Shown: in pieces, positions 15,677 through 25,166 of the stretch | How the letters are laid out: the number at the start of each line of letters is the position of its first letter | How positions within the stretch are numbered: position 1 is the stretch's first letter | NCBI RefSeq assembly: GCF_021391395.1 | Contig: NZ_CP090059.1 | Coordinates: forward strand, 62,001-126,000 | Reading direction: 5' to 3' | Length of the DNA: 64,000 bases | DNA from: Sphingomonas cannabina | GTDB taxonomy: Bacteria; Pseudomonadota; Alphaproteobacteria; Sphingomonadales; Sphingomonadaceae | Position numbers and translations under genes: made by a program | Notes under the pieces: generated by a model | Database searches by the model: none | Seen by the model: only the letters and a program-made list of their open reading frames with translations | Told to the model about the DNA's origin: nothing

Positions 15677-17020
15677 ATGTCCGAACCCGCCATTCCCGCC
15701 CGCGACGTCGCCGCCGAGACCCGGCGGCTGCTGGCGCTCGCCTGGCCGGTGGTGCTGACCAGCCTCAACTGGACGATCCTCCACGTCACCGACGTGGTGG
15801 TGGTCGGGCTGGTCTCGACCGAGCAGGCGGCGGCGCTGGGGGCGAGCCGGGCGCTGACCTTCATCGGCATCGTCGCCGTGCTCGGCTGGCTGACCGGCAT
15901 CTTGGTGTTCGCCTCCCGCGCCGACGGCGCCCGCGACCTGCCGACGACGGGCCGCGTGTTCCAGGAGGGGCTGGTGCTCGGCCTGGCGCTGGGCCTCGCC
16001 GCGGGCGCGCTGCTGTTCGCCTTCGCCGAGCCGATGCTGCTGGCGATCGGCGTGGCGCCCGCGATCGCGCCGGACGCGGCCGCGGTGGTGCGGGTGATGG
16101 CGCTCGCCTATCCCTTCCAGACTCTGATCATCGCGGCGAGCTTCTTCCTCGAAGGCGTCAGCCGGCCGCGGCGGGTGACGGTGGTCAACTTCATCACGCT
16201 GCCGGTCAATGCGGTGCTCGCCTGGGCGCTGTCGGGCGGCCACGCCGGGCTGCCCGCGCTCGGCGCGGTCGGCGCGGCGGCAGCGACGGCGATCGCGTCG
16301 GTGCTCGGCGCCGCGTTGATGATCGGCGCCGCGCTTACGCTGGCGCGGGCCGAGGAGCGCGGGGTGCGCCGGTGGCGGGCGACGGGAGAGGGCGTGCGCC
16401 GGCTCGCCGCATTCGGCCTGGTGCCTGCGATCGCGTCCGCACTCGAGCTTGCCGGATTCTCGGTGCTGATCGCGCTGTCGACGCGGCTGGGGGAGGCGGC
16501 GACCCACGCCTTCCAGATCGTCTTCTCGATCCACAACGTGACCTTCGCGCTCGCGCTCGGCATGGGTTCGGCGGCCGGCGTGCGCGCGGGCAATGCGGTG
16601 GGCGAGGGCCTGCCGCGCGAGGCGCCATGGCGCGCGACGATCGCGACGGCGCTGGCAGCCGCGGCGACCGGGGTGTGCGCCCTGATTCTGCTCGTGTTCG
16701 ACCGCAGCGTCACCGGCGCCTTCCCCGCCGCCGCCGAGGTGCATGTGCTGGCCGCGGCGATGCTGCTCGTCTGGGCGCCCTTCATCCTGTTCGACGGGAT
16801 GCAGGTGGTGCTGGTCTACACGCTGCGTTCGCTCGGTGACCAGGTCGCGGCAGGCCTCAACGGCATCGCCGCCTTTTTCGTGGTTACCGGCGGGCTCGGC
16901 TGGCTGCTGGTCGAGCAGGGCGTCGGCCCGATGGCGCTGGTCTGGGCCTCGGGCATCGGCATGGTCGCGGCGGCGCTGTTCAACGGCCTCCGGCTCGGCT
17001 GGGTGAGCCGGCGACTCTAA
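15677..17020 (+). CDS. MATE-family multidrug/toxin exporter
   Basis: This 447-residue protein has about 12 hydrophobic helices arranged as two related halves (RLLALAWPVVLTSLNWTILHVTDVVVVGL in the first; FGLVPAIASALELAGFSVLIALSTRLGEAATHAFQIV in the second). MATE proteins export cationic compounds using Na+ or H+ gradients; the substrate cannot be told here. ATG 15677 is chosen over a GTG at 15629 because it begins the conserved region. It stands alone between a tRNA and a convergent gene. Confidence 0.88.
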   Translation: MSEPAIPARDVAAETRRLLALAWPVVLTSLNWTILHVTDVVVVGLVSTEQAAALGASRALTFIGIVAVLGWLTGILVFASRADGARDLPTTGRVFQEGLVLGLALGLAAGALLFAFAEPMLLAIGVAPAIAPDAAAVVRVMALAYPFQTLIIAASFFLEGVSRPRRVTVVNFITLPVNAVLAWALSGGHAGLPALGAVGAAAATAIASVLGAALMIGAALTLARAEERGVRRWRATGEGVRRLAAFGLVPAIASALELAGFSVLIALSTRLGEAATHAFQIVFSIHNVTFALALGMGSAAGVRAGNAVGEGLPREAPWRATIATALAAAATGVCALILLVFDRSVTGAFPAAAEVHVLAAAMLLVWAPFILFDGMQVVLVYTLRSLGDQVAAGLNGIAAFFVVTGGLGWLLVEQGVGPMALVWASGIGMVAAALFNGLRLGWVSRRL

Positions 17021-17159
17021 ATCCTCCCCGAGCTTGCTTGGGGAGGGGGACCATCGCGCAGCGATGGTGGGGGGGACCGCCGGAACGGCGGCTGCGCCGC
17101 CGCCCCTCCACCACCGCCCTTGGCGGCGGTCCCCCTCCCCGAGCGAGCTCGGGGAGGAT
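17021..17159. repeat. Long palindromic repeat between convergent genes
   Basis: The ends ATCCTCCCCGAGCT (17021-17034) and AGCTCGGGGAGGAT (17146-17159) are exact inverted repeats enclosing further nested GC-rich palindromes (for example ACCATCGC/GCGATGGT). It fills the gap between the MATE gene and the convergent zinc-ribbon gene and could terminate both. Confidence 0.8.
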
Positions 17160-17167
17160 CTGGAGGG

Positions 17168-17995
17168 CTAAATCCCCCGCGCGAAGCTCAGCTCGAGCAC
17201 GTGCGAATTGGCCGGCACGTCGAGCTTGGCCGAATTGAACTCGATCCCGCCGTTGGGCGCGAGCGAGCGCACCTTGGGCTCGATCGTCCAGCTGTAGACC
17301 AGCCGCCCCTGCGCATCGCGCAGCTCCGCGCGGATGTCGGGCACGCGCTGCACCGCGCCGGTCGGGTTCACCACCCGGCCTGAGATCGCGAACAGCTCGT
17401 TGCCGCTGGCGAGGTTGCGGCGGTCGATCGACTTGTCGGCGAAACGCAGCGGCGTCTCGGCGTCGCCCAGCGGCAGGCCGAGCTGCGCGGCAATGCCGGG
17501 CTGACCCGTGTAGAGGATCGCCCCCGCGCCGATCAGCATCGAAGCGCCCGCGACCATCGCCGCCGCGGTCCAGCGCCGCGCGGGATTGCGCCGCGGCTTG
17601 AACGGCGGGCGGTGCGCGAACGCGTCGAAATCGCGCCGCGGCTCGGCCACGGCATCGTCGACATAGCTTCGGACCGGCGCCGGCCGCGGTTCGGCGGCGG
17701 GAGGCGCCGCTTCGGCCCGCGTTGCCGCAACTGGCGCCGCTTCGGCCGCCACCGGCTGGGGTGCCGGTGCCGCGGGAGCAGGCTCGGCCGCTATCGGCCG
17801 CGGCGCCGATGGCACCGGATCAGGCGGTGCCGCCGCACGCTCGACCGCAGGGGTCGATCGGTCGACCGCCGCCGAGGCCGGCGCCTGGAACCAGCTATGC
17901 TTGCAATTGGCGCAGCGGACGGTGCGGCCATCCGCACCGACGGCGCTGTCGGGAACGAGGTATCGCGTGCCGCACTCGGCGCATTCTAGGATCAT
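17168..17995 (-). CDS. MJ0042-type zinc-ribbon membrane protein
   Basis: This 275-residue protein starts with a zinc ribbon (CxxC at residues 5/8 and 28/31, ending CKHSWF, the MJ0042 pattern). A long Ala/Pro linker follows, then one transmembrane helix near 143-163 and a C-terminal domain of DUF3426 type. Such proteins are common in alphaproteobacteria, often near ftsE, but their function is not established. It is transcribed divergently from ftsE. Confidence 0.8.
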   Translation of the reverse strand: MILECAECGTRYLVPDSAVGADGRTVRCANCKHSWFQAPASAAVDRSTPAVERAAAPPDPVPSAPRPIAAEPAPAAPAPQPVAAEAAPVAATRAEAAPPAAEPRPAPVRSYVDDAVAEPRRDFDAFAHRPPFKPRRNPARRWTAAAMVAGASMLIGAGAILYTGQPGIAAQLGLPLGDAETPLRFADKSIDRRNLASGNELFAISGRVVNPTGAVQRVPDIRAELRDAQGRLVYSWTIEPKVRSLAPNGGIEFNSAKLDVPANSHVLELSFARGI

Positions 17996-18047
17996 GCGTC
18001 GTCACTCACACAGGCTGTTCGGCTCATCACACCCGATCAACCGCGCT

Positions 18048-18094
18048 GAATCTAAACACGAAACGACTCGGGGAGCAAGAGTCTCGAAAGAGTC
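18048..18094. promoter_or_regulatory. Cluster of four GANTC sites upstream of ftsE
   Basis: GAATC (18048-18052), GACTC (18065-18069), GAGTC (18079-18083) and GAGTC (18090-18094) fall within 47 bp in the gap between the zinc-ribbon gene and ftsE. GANTC is the target of the cell-cycle methyltransferase CcrM in alphaproteobacteria, and clusters in promoters can link expression to replication. Function here is inferred. Confidence 0.5.
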
Positions 18095-18173
18095 AAGAGA
18101 CATATTGTGGCACGGTGGCGCCTGTGCGATGGCTGTGGGCATCGGGGCAAGCAGCGGGTAAGCCGGCGCCGGC

Positions 18174-18878
18174 ATGGCGAACATCGTCCAGTTCGAGAAT
18201 GTCGGCCTGCGCTACGGCACGGGGCCGGAGACGCTGTCCGACGTCAGCTTCACGCTGGCGACCGGCGCCTTCTATTTCGTGACCGGTGCCAGCGGGGCGG
18301 GCAAGACCAGCCTCCTGAAGCTGCTCTACCTTGCGCAGCGGCCGACGCGCGGCACCATCCGGCTGTTCGGCGAGGATGCGGTGATGCTGCCGCGCTCGCG
18401 CCTGCCGGGCTTCCGCCGCCGGATCGGCGTGGTGTTCCAGGATTTCCGCCTGATCCCGCACCTCACCGCCTGGGACAATATCGCGCTGCCGCTGCGCCTG
18501 TCGGGGGTGCCCGAGGGCGACATCGAGGCGCCGGTGCGCGAGATGCTCGCCTGGGTCGGCCTGTCCGAGCGTGCGCACGCCCGGCCGCCAACGCTGTCGG
18601 GCGGCGAGCAGCAGCGCATCGCCATCGCCCGCGCGGTGATCGGCCGGCCCGAGATGCTGGTCGCCGACGAGCCCACCGGCAACGTCGATCCCGAGATGGC
18701 GGCGCGGCTGCTCCATCTGTTCGACAGCCTCAACCGGCTCGGCACCACCGTGGTGGTGGCGACGCACGACTTTCATCTCCTGAGCCGCATCCCCAACGCG
18801 CACATGATGCGGATCGAGCACGGCCAGCTGCTCGACCCGACCGGCAGCCTCCGCCATCCGCCCGGGCGGCCGACATGA
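18174..18878 (+). CDS. ftsE: Cell-division ABC transporter ATPase FtsE
   Basis: This 234-residue ABC ATPase has Walker A GASGAGKT (38-45), signature LSGGEQQRIAIARA, Walker B LVADEPTGN and a switch His (ATHD). With FtsX it controls peptidoglycan hydrolases at the division site. Its stop overlaps the ftsX start (ATGA). Confidence 0.93.
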   Translation: MANIVQFENVGLRYGTGPETLSDVSFTLATGAFYFVTGASGAGKTSLLKLLYLAQRPTRGTIRLFGEDAVMLPRSRLPGFRRRIGVVFQDFRLIPHLTAWDNIALPLRLSGVPEGDIEAPVREMLAWVGLSERAHARPPTLSGGEQQRIAIARAVIGRPEMLVADEPTGNVDPEMAARLLHLFDSLNRLGTTVVVATHDFHLLSRIPNAHMMRIEHGQLLDPTGSLRHPPGRPT

Positions 18879-19774
18879 GCGAAATCGAGGAGGAGATCGT
18901 GGAGGTCGGCCGGGTCAAGTCGCGCTGGCGGCTGCTCGACGACGGCCGGCGCACGCGGGCGATGAGCTGGGTGATGGCGGTGATGCTGTTCCTGACCGTG
19001 CTTGCCGGCGCGCTGGGGCTCGGCACGCTCGGCGCGGCGACCAGTCTCGACAGCCAGCTTGCGGGGCGGCTCACGGTGCAGCTGGTGGGCGCAGATGACG
19101 ATGCGGCGGCGGACCTTGCCCGGCGCCTGCGCGCGATGCCCGAGGTGAAGGCGGTGCGGCAGGTGCCCCGCACCGAGCTGGCAGAGCTGCTCGAGCCCTG
19201 GCTCGGTGACGCCGGGCTCGATGCCGACCTGCCGATGCCGGCGATGATCGACGTCGACCTCCGCGATCCCGCGGACGCCGCCGCCGCACGCGTTTCGGCA
19301 GCCGTCCGTGCCGCCGCTCCCGGCGCACGGGTCGACCGCAATGCCGCCTGGCTGGCGCCGGTGCGCAGCTTCGTGCTGTCGCTCGCCTGGCTGGCGGGCG
19401 GGCTGGTACTGCTGATGGCGGGCGCGACCACCGCGATCGTGCTGCTGGCGGCGCGCGCCGGGCTCGACACGCACCGCGACACGATCGAGGTGCTGCACAT
19501 GCTGGGCTCGACCGACGTCCAGGTCGCGCGCCTGTTCCAGCGGCGCATCGCGCTCGATACGCTGATCGGCGGCGCGATTGGGACCGTCTTCGCGCTGGCG
19601 ACGGTGGCGCTGCTCGGCAGCCGCATCGCCAGCCTCGATTCGGCATTGACCAACGGGATCGGGCTTTCGGCGCTCGGCTGGGCGCTGCTCGCGCTGATGC
19701 CGCTCGCCTTCGCGCTGCTGGCGATGGCGGCGGCGCGCGTCACCGTGATCCGTGCGTTGAGGCAGGTGTTGTGA
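18875..19774 (+). CDS. ftsX: Cell-division protein FtsX
   Basis: This 299-residue membrane protein has a cytoplasmic N terminus, a first helix near residues 30-50, an extracytoplasmic domain, then three helices in the C-terminal half (FtsX/MacB permease fold, with EVLHMLGSTDVQVARLFQRR). ATG 18875 overlaps the ftsE stop. It ends overlapping the GTG start of the next gene. Confidence 0.92.
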   Translation: MSEIEEEIVEVGRVKSRWRLLDDGRRTRAMSWVMAVMLFLTVLAGALGLGTLGAATSLDSQLAGRLTVQLVGADDDAAADLARRLRAMPEVKAVRQVPRTELAELLEPWLGDAGLDADLPMPAMIDVDLRDPADAAAARVSAAVRAAAPGARVDRNAAWLAPVRSFVLSLAWLAGGLVLLMAGATTAIVLLAARAGLDTHRDTIEVLHMLGSTDVQVARLFQRRIALDTLIGGAIGTVFALATVALLGSRIASLDSALTNGIGLSALGWALLALMPLAFALLAMAAARVTVIRALRQVL

Positions 19775-20313
19775 GGATCCTCGTCCGCCTCCTCGCGGTC
19801 GCTGCGCTGCTCTATCTGCTTGGCTTCGCGCTGTTCAGCTTCTCGCTCGGCCGTCCGCTCGGTGCGCGTAAGACCGATGCGATCGTGGTGCCGACCGGCG
19901 GCCCCGGCCGCATCTCGCGTGGGATCGCGGTGCTCAAGGCGGGCGAGGCGAAGCGGATGCTGATCAGCGGCACCGCCCCGGACGTGCGCCCGATCGAGCT
20001 CGCGATCGAATATGGCGTCGAGCCCAGATGGTTCGCCTGCTGCATCGATCTGGGGCAGGAGGCGGTCGACACCCGCTCCAACGGCGACGAGACCGCCGAA
20101 TGGGTGCGCACCCACGGCTTCCGATCGGTGCGGCTGGTGACGGCGGAATGGCACATGCCGCGCGCCCGGCTCGAGCTGACCCATGCGCTCGGGCCGGATG
20201 TCGAGGTGGTTGGCGACGCCGTCGTCACTCATCCGAGGTTCGGGATGCTGGTGCGCGAATACAACAAATACCTCGTCCGCCGGGCGGCGATCCTGTTCGG
20301 GATCGGCGGATGA
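19771..20313 (+). CDS. YdcF-like (DUF218) membrane-anchored protein
   Basis: This 180-residue protein has an N-terminal membrane anchor (LLAVAALLYLLGFALFSFSL) and a DUF218 domain (DAIVVPTGGPGRISRGIAVLKAGEAKRMLISG; LVTAEWHMPRARLE). Homologues (YdcF, ElyC/SanA) are linked to envelope and vancomycin-tolerance traits, but the reaction is unknown. A GTG start overlaps the ftsX stop, and its own stop overlaps the next ATG. Confidence 0.8.
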   Translation: MRILVRLLAVAALLYLLGFALFSFSLGRPLGARKTDAIVVPTGGPGRISRGIAVLKAGEAKRMLISGTAPDVRPIELAIEYGVEPRWFACCIDLGQEAVDTRSNGDETAEWVRTHGFRSVRLVTAEWHMPRARLELTHALGPDVEVVGDAVVTHPRFGMLVREYNKYLVRRAAILFGIGG

Positions 20314-21008
20314 TCGCCTGGGCGCGCACCTTGCTGTTCATCCTCGTCTTCTGGGGAGGATCGGTGCCGTTCGTGCTCGGCGCGCCGGTCGCCGCGCTGT
20401 TCGGGCGGGCGGCGCTTCGGAGCTACGCTCATGCCTGGCTCGACTTCCACAGCTGGGCGACGCGCCGGCTGATCGGCATCCGCACCCGCATCGTCGGCGC
20501 GCCGACGGAAGGGCCGGCGCTCTATGCCTGCAAGCACCAGGCGATGTTCGAGACCTTCGAGGTCGCGCGGATGCTGGGCACGCCGGCGCCGATCATGAAA
20601 CGCGAGCTCGCCGGCATCCCCGTCTGGGGTTGGGCGGCGCAGCGCTATGGCGTGATCGTGGTCGACCGCAGCGCCTCCGCCACGGCATTGAGGCGGATGA
20701 TGCGCGATGCCGAGCAGGCACTGGCGGAGGGCCGGCCGGTGGTGATCTTCCCCGAGGGGACGCGCGTGAAGCCAGGCGAGATGCCGCCGCTCAAGCCCGG
20801 CTTCGCCGGCCTCTACCGCGCGCTCGGCCTGCCGGTGATCCCCGTCGCGCTCGACAGCGGTCGGCTGTGGCCGAAGCGGGGCGCCAAGCGCGCCGGCACC
20901 GTCACCATCGCTTTCGGCGATCCCATCCCCCCGGGCCTGCCGCGCCGCGAGATCGAGGCGCGTGTCCATGCCGCGATCAATGTCCTGGAGTCCAATGTGA
21001 GAGGATAG
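20310..21008 (+). CDS. plsC: 1-acyl-sn-glycerol-3-phosphate acyltransferase (PlsC)
   Basis: This 232-residue protein has an N-terminal membrane helix, the acyltransferase block I (ACKHQAMFETF, a variant of NHxxxxD with K before H and E in place of D) and block III (VVIFPEGTR). It makes phosphatidic acid from lysophosphatidic acid. K-H-x4-E is a known PlsC variant. ATG 20310 overlaps the DUF218 stop, so ftsE, ftsX, ydcF and plsC read as one operon. Confidence 0.87.
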   Translation: MIAWARTLLFILVFWGGSVPFVLGAPVAALFGRAALRSYAHAWLDFHSWATRRLIGIRTRIVGAPTEGPALYACKHQAMFETFEVARMLGTPAPIMKRELAGIPVWGWAAQRYGVIVVDRSASATALRRMMRDAEQALAEGRPVVIFPEGTRVKPGEMPPLKPGFAGLYRALGLPVIPVALDSGRLWPKRGAKRAGTVTIAFGDPIPPGLPRREIEARVHAAINVLESNVRG

Positions 21009-21013
21009 CCACG

Positions 21014-21505
21014 ATGAAGACGGTGCTGTGCTGGCTGGCGCTGATCGGCGCGATCGGGTCGGGTTTGATGGCGGGTTTCTTCTTCGCCTTCTCGAACACC
21101 GTGATGGGCGCGCTCGGCCGGATGCCGCCGGCGCAGGGGGCGACGGCGATGCAGCACGTCAACGTCGTGGTGCTGAACCCGCTGTTCCTGTCCGTGTTCA
21201 TGGGGACGGCCGTGGTCGGCGCGGTGCTGGCCGGCGGCGGGGTGCTGCGGCTGGGGACGCCGGGCGCGGTGCTCGCGATCGTCGGCGGGCTCGCCTATGC
21301 GATCGGCACCTTCGGCGTGACGATGATGCTGAACGTGCCGCTCAACAACCAACTCGCAGCGGCCGATCCGGCGACGCAGGAAGCCGCGGCGCTGTGGGCG
21401 ACCTATCTCAAGGACTGGACCTTCTGGAACACGGTCCGCACCTGGGCTGCGGTGGTGGCCATGGTGCTGCTGGTGTTCGGGTGGAGGGACTTCAGCCGTC
21501 AGTGA
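21014..21505 (+). CDS. DUF1772-family membrane protein
   Basis: This 163-residue protein has four hydrophobic helices, beginning LALIGAIGSGLMAGFFFAFSNTVMGALGRMPPAQGATAMQHVN, the DUF1772 pattern. The conserved MxxxNVPxN-like segment is visible (MMLNVPLNNQLAA). Function is unknown. It follows plsC by 5 nt and its 3' end overlaps the convergent tyrA end by 7 nt. Confidence 0.75.
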   Translation: MKTVLCWLALIGAIGSGLMAGFFFAFSNTVMGALGRMPPAQGATAMQHVNVVVLNPLFLSVFMGTAVVGAVLAGGGVLRLGTPGAVLAIVGGLAYAIGTFGVTMMLNVPLNNQLAAADPATQEAAALWATYLKDWTFWNTVRTWAAVVAMVLLVFGWRDFSRQ

Positions 21506-22407
21506 TCCGACCGGCCGAAGTCCGGCCGCGCGTCGTCCTGGCCTTGCTCGATGATCGAGCGGCGGACGGCGCGCGTCTCGGTGAACTTGTCGAACAGCAC
21601 CTCGCCCTTGCCCCAGCGGATCGCACGCTGGAGCTCGGTCAGGTCCTCCGAGAAGCGCTGGAGCATGTCGAGCACCGCCTCGCGGTTCGCCAGGAACACG
21701 TCGCGCCACATCGTGGGATCGGAGGCGGCGATGCGGGTGAAATCGCGGAAGCCGCCGGCCGAATATTTGATCACCTCGGAGCTCGTCACCTCCTCGAGAT
21801 CGGAAGCGGTGCCGACGATGGTGTAGGCGATAAGGTGCGGCAGATGGCTGGTCACCGCGAGCACGCGGTCGTGGTGGTCGGGCGCCATCTGCTCGACATT
21901 GGCGCCGAGCCGCCGCCAGAACTCCGCGACCCGCTCGACGGCGACCGGATCGGCACCCTCGGGTGGGGTCAGGATGCACCAGCGCTTGTGGAACAGCGCG
22001 GCGAAGCCAGCCTCGGGGCCACTGTTCTCGGTCCCGGCGACAGGATGGGCGGGGATGATCTTCGCGCCGGGTAGAGCCGCCGCCAGCGCCTCGACCACGC
22101 TGGCCTTGCATGAGCCGACGTCGCTGACGATGGCATCGGCGGGTAGGTCGGCGGCGATCTCCGCCGCGGCCGCTCCCATCGCACCGACGGGCACGCACAG
22201 CACGACGAGATCGGCGTCGATCACCGATGCGCCGGCGCTATCGGCAATATCGTCGCAAAGCCCGAGCGCGCGCGCGGTCTCCCGGACCTCGGGATCGGCG
22301 TCGTAGCCCGACAGCGCCACGCTCGGCATCGCTTCCCGCACGCCGCGCGCAATCGACGAGCCGATCAGCCCGAGCCCGATGACCGCGATGCGCGAAAACG
22401 GCAGCAT
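21499..22407 (-). CDS. Prephenate/arogenate dehydrogenase family protein (TyrA)
   Basis: This 302-residue protein has an N-terminal NAD(P)-binding motif (VIGLGLIGSSIARG) and the prephenate dehydrogenase conserved region (IIPAHPVAGTENSGPEAGFAALF; HHDRVLAVTSHLPHLIAYTIV). It catalyses oxidative decarboxylation in tyrosine synthesis. Whether it prefers prephenate or arogenate cannot be read from sequence. Its ATG shares one base with the hisC stop, so the two genes form an operon. Confidence 0.9.
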   Translation of the reverse strand: MLPFSRIAVIGLGLIGSSIARGVREAMPSVALSGYDADPEVRETARALGLCDDIADSAGASVIDADLVVLCVPVGAMGAAAAEIAADLPADAIVSDVGSCKASVVEALAAALPGAKIIPAHPVAGTENSGPEAGFAALFHKRWCILTPPEGADPVAVERVAEFWRRLGANVEQMAPDHHDRVLAVTSHLPHLIAYTIVGTASDLEEVTSSEVIKYSAGGFRDFTRIAASDPTMWRDVFLANREAVLDMLQRFSEDLTELQRAIRWGKGEVLFDKFTETRAVRRSIIEQGQDDARPDFGRSDH

Positions 22408-23507
22408 CAGCCGGCCTTCTCGACCAGGTCGCGCAGCGCCGCGGCGACGCCGCGTGTCTCGTCCTCGGTGCCGATGGTGATGCGAAGGCCGTGCGGCAGG
22501 CCCTGTCCCGGCAGCCAGCGCACGATATAGCCGGCGTCCATCAGCCCCTTGTAGGCCGCCTCGGCGGTCAGCTTGCCCTCGAACAGCACCAGCACGAAAT
22601 TGGCCTGGCTGGGCACCGCGCGCAGGCCTGCGTTGCCGAGCTTGGCCACCTCGTCGGCGAACCAGCGCCGCCATTCGGCATTGTGCGCGCGGGTATGCTC
22701 GACGAAGCCGGTGTCGCCGAGCGCGGCGATCGCGGCGGCCGTGCCGGCGATGGTGATCGAGAAGGGCAGGCGGATGCGGTGCATCGCCTCGATGATCGGC
22801 GCGGCGGCATAGCCCCAGCCGATCCGCTCGGCGGCGAGCCCGTACATCTTGGAGAAGGTGCGCGTGACCAGCACGTTGGGCGCACTCTCCGCGAGCGCCA
22901 TGCCGCCGTCCTCGGCATCACCGTCGATATATTCGGCATAGGCGTGGTCGAGCACGAGCAGCACGTCGCCCGGCAGGCCCGCGTGCAGCCGCGCGATCTC
23001 CGCCTTGCTGGCATAGGTGCCGGTCGGATTGTTGGGATTGGCGATGTAGACGATACGCGTGCGCGGCGTGACCGCGGCGAGGATCGCGTCGACGTCGGTC
23101 GCATAGTCCTTGTCGGGCGCCACGATCGGCGTCGCACCGACGCGCCGCGCGGCGATCTCGTACACCGCGAAGCCGTACTTCACGAAGATCACTTCGTCGC
23201 CCGGCCCGGCAAAGGCGCCGGCGGCGAGATGCAGAATCTCGTCCGATCCGTTGCCGTAGATGATCCGCATGGGATCGAGCCCGTATTTCGCCGCCAGCGT
23301 CTCGCGCAGCTCGGCGCCGCTGGCGTCGGGATAGCGTTCCAGCCGGCTGGCGGCGCTCGCGAACGCCGCGCGCGCGGCCGGGCTGGTGCCGAGCGGATTC
23401 TCGTTCGACGAGAGCTTGACGACCTTGCGGCCGTCGTCGGTGGTCGAGCGCCCCGGCACATAGGGCGCGATCGCCATGATCCAGGGCTTGGGGAGAGGAG
23501 CGTTCAT
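22407..23507 (-). CDS. hisC: Histidinol-phosphate aminotransferase
   Basis: This 366-residue fold-type I PLP enzyme has [10 protein letters not shown] near the N terminus, [20 protein letters not shown], and the PLP lysine in [16 protein letters not shown]. It makes histidinol phosphate; next to tyrA such enzymes often also transaminate aromatic precursors (family knowledge). ATG 23507 is preferred to a TTG at 23528. It is divergent from metX. Confidence 0.9.
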   Translation of the reverse strand: MNAPLPKPWIMAIAPYVPGRSTTDDGRKVVKLSSNENPLGTSPAARAAFASAASRLERYPDASGAELRETLAAKYGLDPMRIIYGNGSDEILHLAAGAFAGPGDEVIFVKYGFAVYEIAARRVGATPIVAPDKDYATDVDAILAAVTPRTRIVYIANPNNPTGTYASKAEIARLHAGLPGDVLLVLDHAYAEYIDGDAEDGGMALAESAPNVLVTRTFSKMYGLAAERIGWGYAAAPIIEAMHRIRLPFSITIAGTAAAIAALGDTGFVEHTRAHNAEWRRWFADEVAKLGNAGLRAVPSQANFVLVLFEGKLTAEAAYKGLMDAGYIVRWLPGQGLPHGLRITIGTEDETRGVAAALRDLVEKAG

Positions 23508-23602
23508 GGAGGCGAGCCGATGGCCCAATGCGCGCGTGCTGGCAAGCGTTGCGGCGCGGCACGGGACTTGCGTTGCCGGGGAAACGGCCTAGCAGCGGGA
23601 CG

Positions 23603-24721
23603 ATGAGCGACGCCCGCTTCGGCCTCGACCGCATTGCCCGTCTCGCAACGCCGCTGTCGCTCGACGGCGGTGCCAGCCTGGCGTCGGTCGAGATCGCTTA
23701 TGAGACCTATGGGGAGCTCTCGCCGGCGAAGGACAATGCGATCCTCGTCTGCCACGCGCTGACCGGCGACCAGCACGTCGCCTCCAACCACCCGCGCACG
23801 GGCAAGCCCGGCTGGTGGACGCGGATGGTCGGGCCGGGCAAGCCGATCGACACCGATCGCTATCTCGTCATCTGCACCAACGTGCTGGGAAGCTGCATGG
23901 GCAGCACCGGTCCCGCCAGCCTGAGACCGGACGGCTGTCCCTATGGCATGAGCTTCCCGGTCATCACCATCCGCGACATGGTGCGGGCGCAGGCGATGCT
24001 GCTCGACCATCTCGGCATTCCGACGCTCGCGGCGGTCGTCGGCGGATCGATGGGGGGAATGCAGGCGCTGAGCTGGGCCGCGACCTATCCCGAGCGCGTC
24101 CGCGCGGCGGTGGTGATCGCGTCCACCGCGCGCCATTCGGCCCAGAACATCGCGTTCCACGAGGTCGGTCGCCAGGCTATCATGGCCGATCCCAAGTGGC
24201 GCGGCGGCGACTATTACGGCACCGGCGACCCGCCGACCGCGGGCCTCGCCGTCGCCCGCATGGCCGCGCACATCACCTATCTCTCCGAGGCCGGTCTCAC
24301 CGAGAAATTCGGCCGCAAGCTCCAGGCGCGTGAGGTGAAGACCTTCGGCTTCGACGCCGATTTCCAGGTCGAGAGCTACCTGCGCCACCAGGGGCTGACC
24401 TTCACCGATCGCTTCGACGCCAACTCCTATCTCTACATCACCCGCGCACTCGACTATTTCGACCTGGCGGAGGAGCATGGCGGCCTGCTCGCCAATGCCT
24501 TTCGTGGTTCGAAGACCCGCTTCTGCCTGGTGAGTTTCGACACCGACTGGCTCTATCCCACTGCCGAATCGCGCACGATCGTCCACGCCCTCAACGCCGC
24601 CGGGGCCGCCGCGAGTTTCGTCGAGCTCCACTCGCCCTACGGTCACGATGCGTTTCTGCTCGAATCGCCCGAATTGAACCGGGTCGTCGACGGTTTCCTC
24701 AGGACCAACGGACATGACTGA
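23603..24721 (+). CDS. metX: Homoserine O-acetyltransferase MetX
   Basis: This 372-residue alpha/beta hydrolase-fold enzyme has nucleophile Ser149 in GGSMGGMQ and the conserved segments [17 protein letters not shown] and GHDAFLLE with the catalytic His. It activates homoserine in methionine synthesis; a few MetX proteins are succinyltransferases, which cannot be excluded. ATG 23603 starts the conserved region. The stop overlaps the following gene by 8 nt. Confidence 0.92.
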   Translation: MSDARFGLDRIARLATPLSLDGGASLASVEIAYETYGELSPAKDNAILVCHALTGDQHVASNHPRTGKPGWWTRMVGPGKPIDTDRYLVICTNVLGSCMGSTGPASLRPDGCPYGMSFPVITIRDMVRAQAMLLDHLGIPTLAAVVGGSMGGMQALSWAATYPERVRAAVVIASTARHSAQNIAFHEVGRQAIMADPKWRGGDYYGTGDPPTAGLAVARMAAHITYLSEAGLTEKFGRKLQAREVKTFGFDADFQVESYLRHQGLTFTDRFDANSYLYITRALDYFDLAEEHGGLLANAFRGSKTRFCLVSFDTDWLYPTAESRTIVHALNAAGAAASFVELHSPYGHDAFLLESPELNRVVDGFLRTNGHD

Positions 24722-25166
24722 GATCATCCTCTCCGACGATCGGGCCCGCCTGGACGTGGATCGCATCCACGGCTGGCTCGCCTCCAGCTACTGGTCGCCG
24801 GGCATCGAGCGGTCGCTGGTCGAGCGCGCGATTGCGGGATCGCATTGCCTCGGCGCCTATCGGGGCGGCGAGCAGGTCGGCTTCGCACGGATGATTACCG
24901 ATCACGCCACCTTCGCCTGGCTGGCGGACGTGTGGGTCGACGAGGCGGCGCGCGGGCTCGGCATCGCCCGGCGGATGGTGCGCTGGTTCCTCGACCATCC
25001 GGACTTCGCCACGATCCGGCGGACCGGCCTCGTCACGCGCGATGCGCATGACGTCTATGCGGCGTGCGGTTTCACGCCGCTCCACCGGCCCGACTATTTC
25101 ATGGAGCGGCTGGCGCCTTGGGCCCTTCAGCTGATGCAGGACGATGCCGAGCAGCCTGCGTCCTGA
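24714..25166 (+). CDS. GNAT-family acetyltransferase between metX and metW
   Basis: This 150-residue protein has the GNAT acetyl-CoA site ([27 protein letters not shown]) and a C-terminal YAACGFTPL motif. Substrate unknown. It overlaps metX by 8 nt and metW by 23 nt, so it is translationally embedded in the methionine operon, where metX is usually followed directly by metW. Confidence 0.85.
   Translation: MTEIILSDDRARLDVDRIHGWLASSYWSPGIERSLVERAIAGSHCLGAYRGGEQVGFARMITDHATFAWLADVWVDEAARGLGIARRMVRWFLDHPDFATIRRTGLVTRDAHDVYAACGFTPLHRPDYFMERLAPWALQLMQDDAEQPAS

Noticed and set aside
23508-23602. SAM-II or SAM/SAH riboswitch before metX
   Set aside because: The 95-nt gap is GC-rich and has a GGAAACGG segment, but the conserved GUUAAA/GCUAAA pseudoknot bases of SAM-II and the SAM/SAH core were not found.
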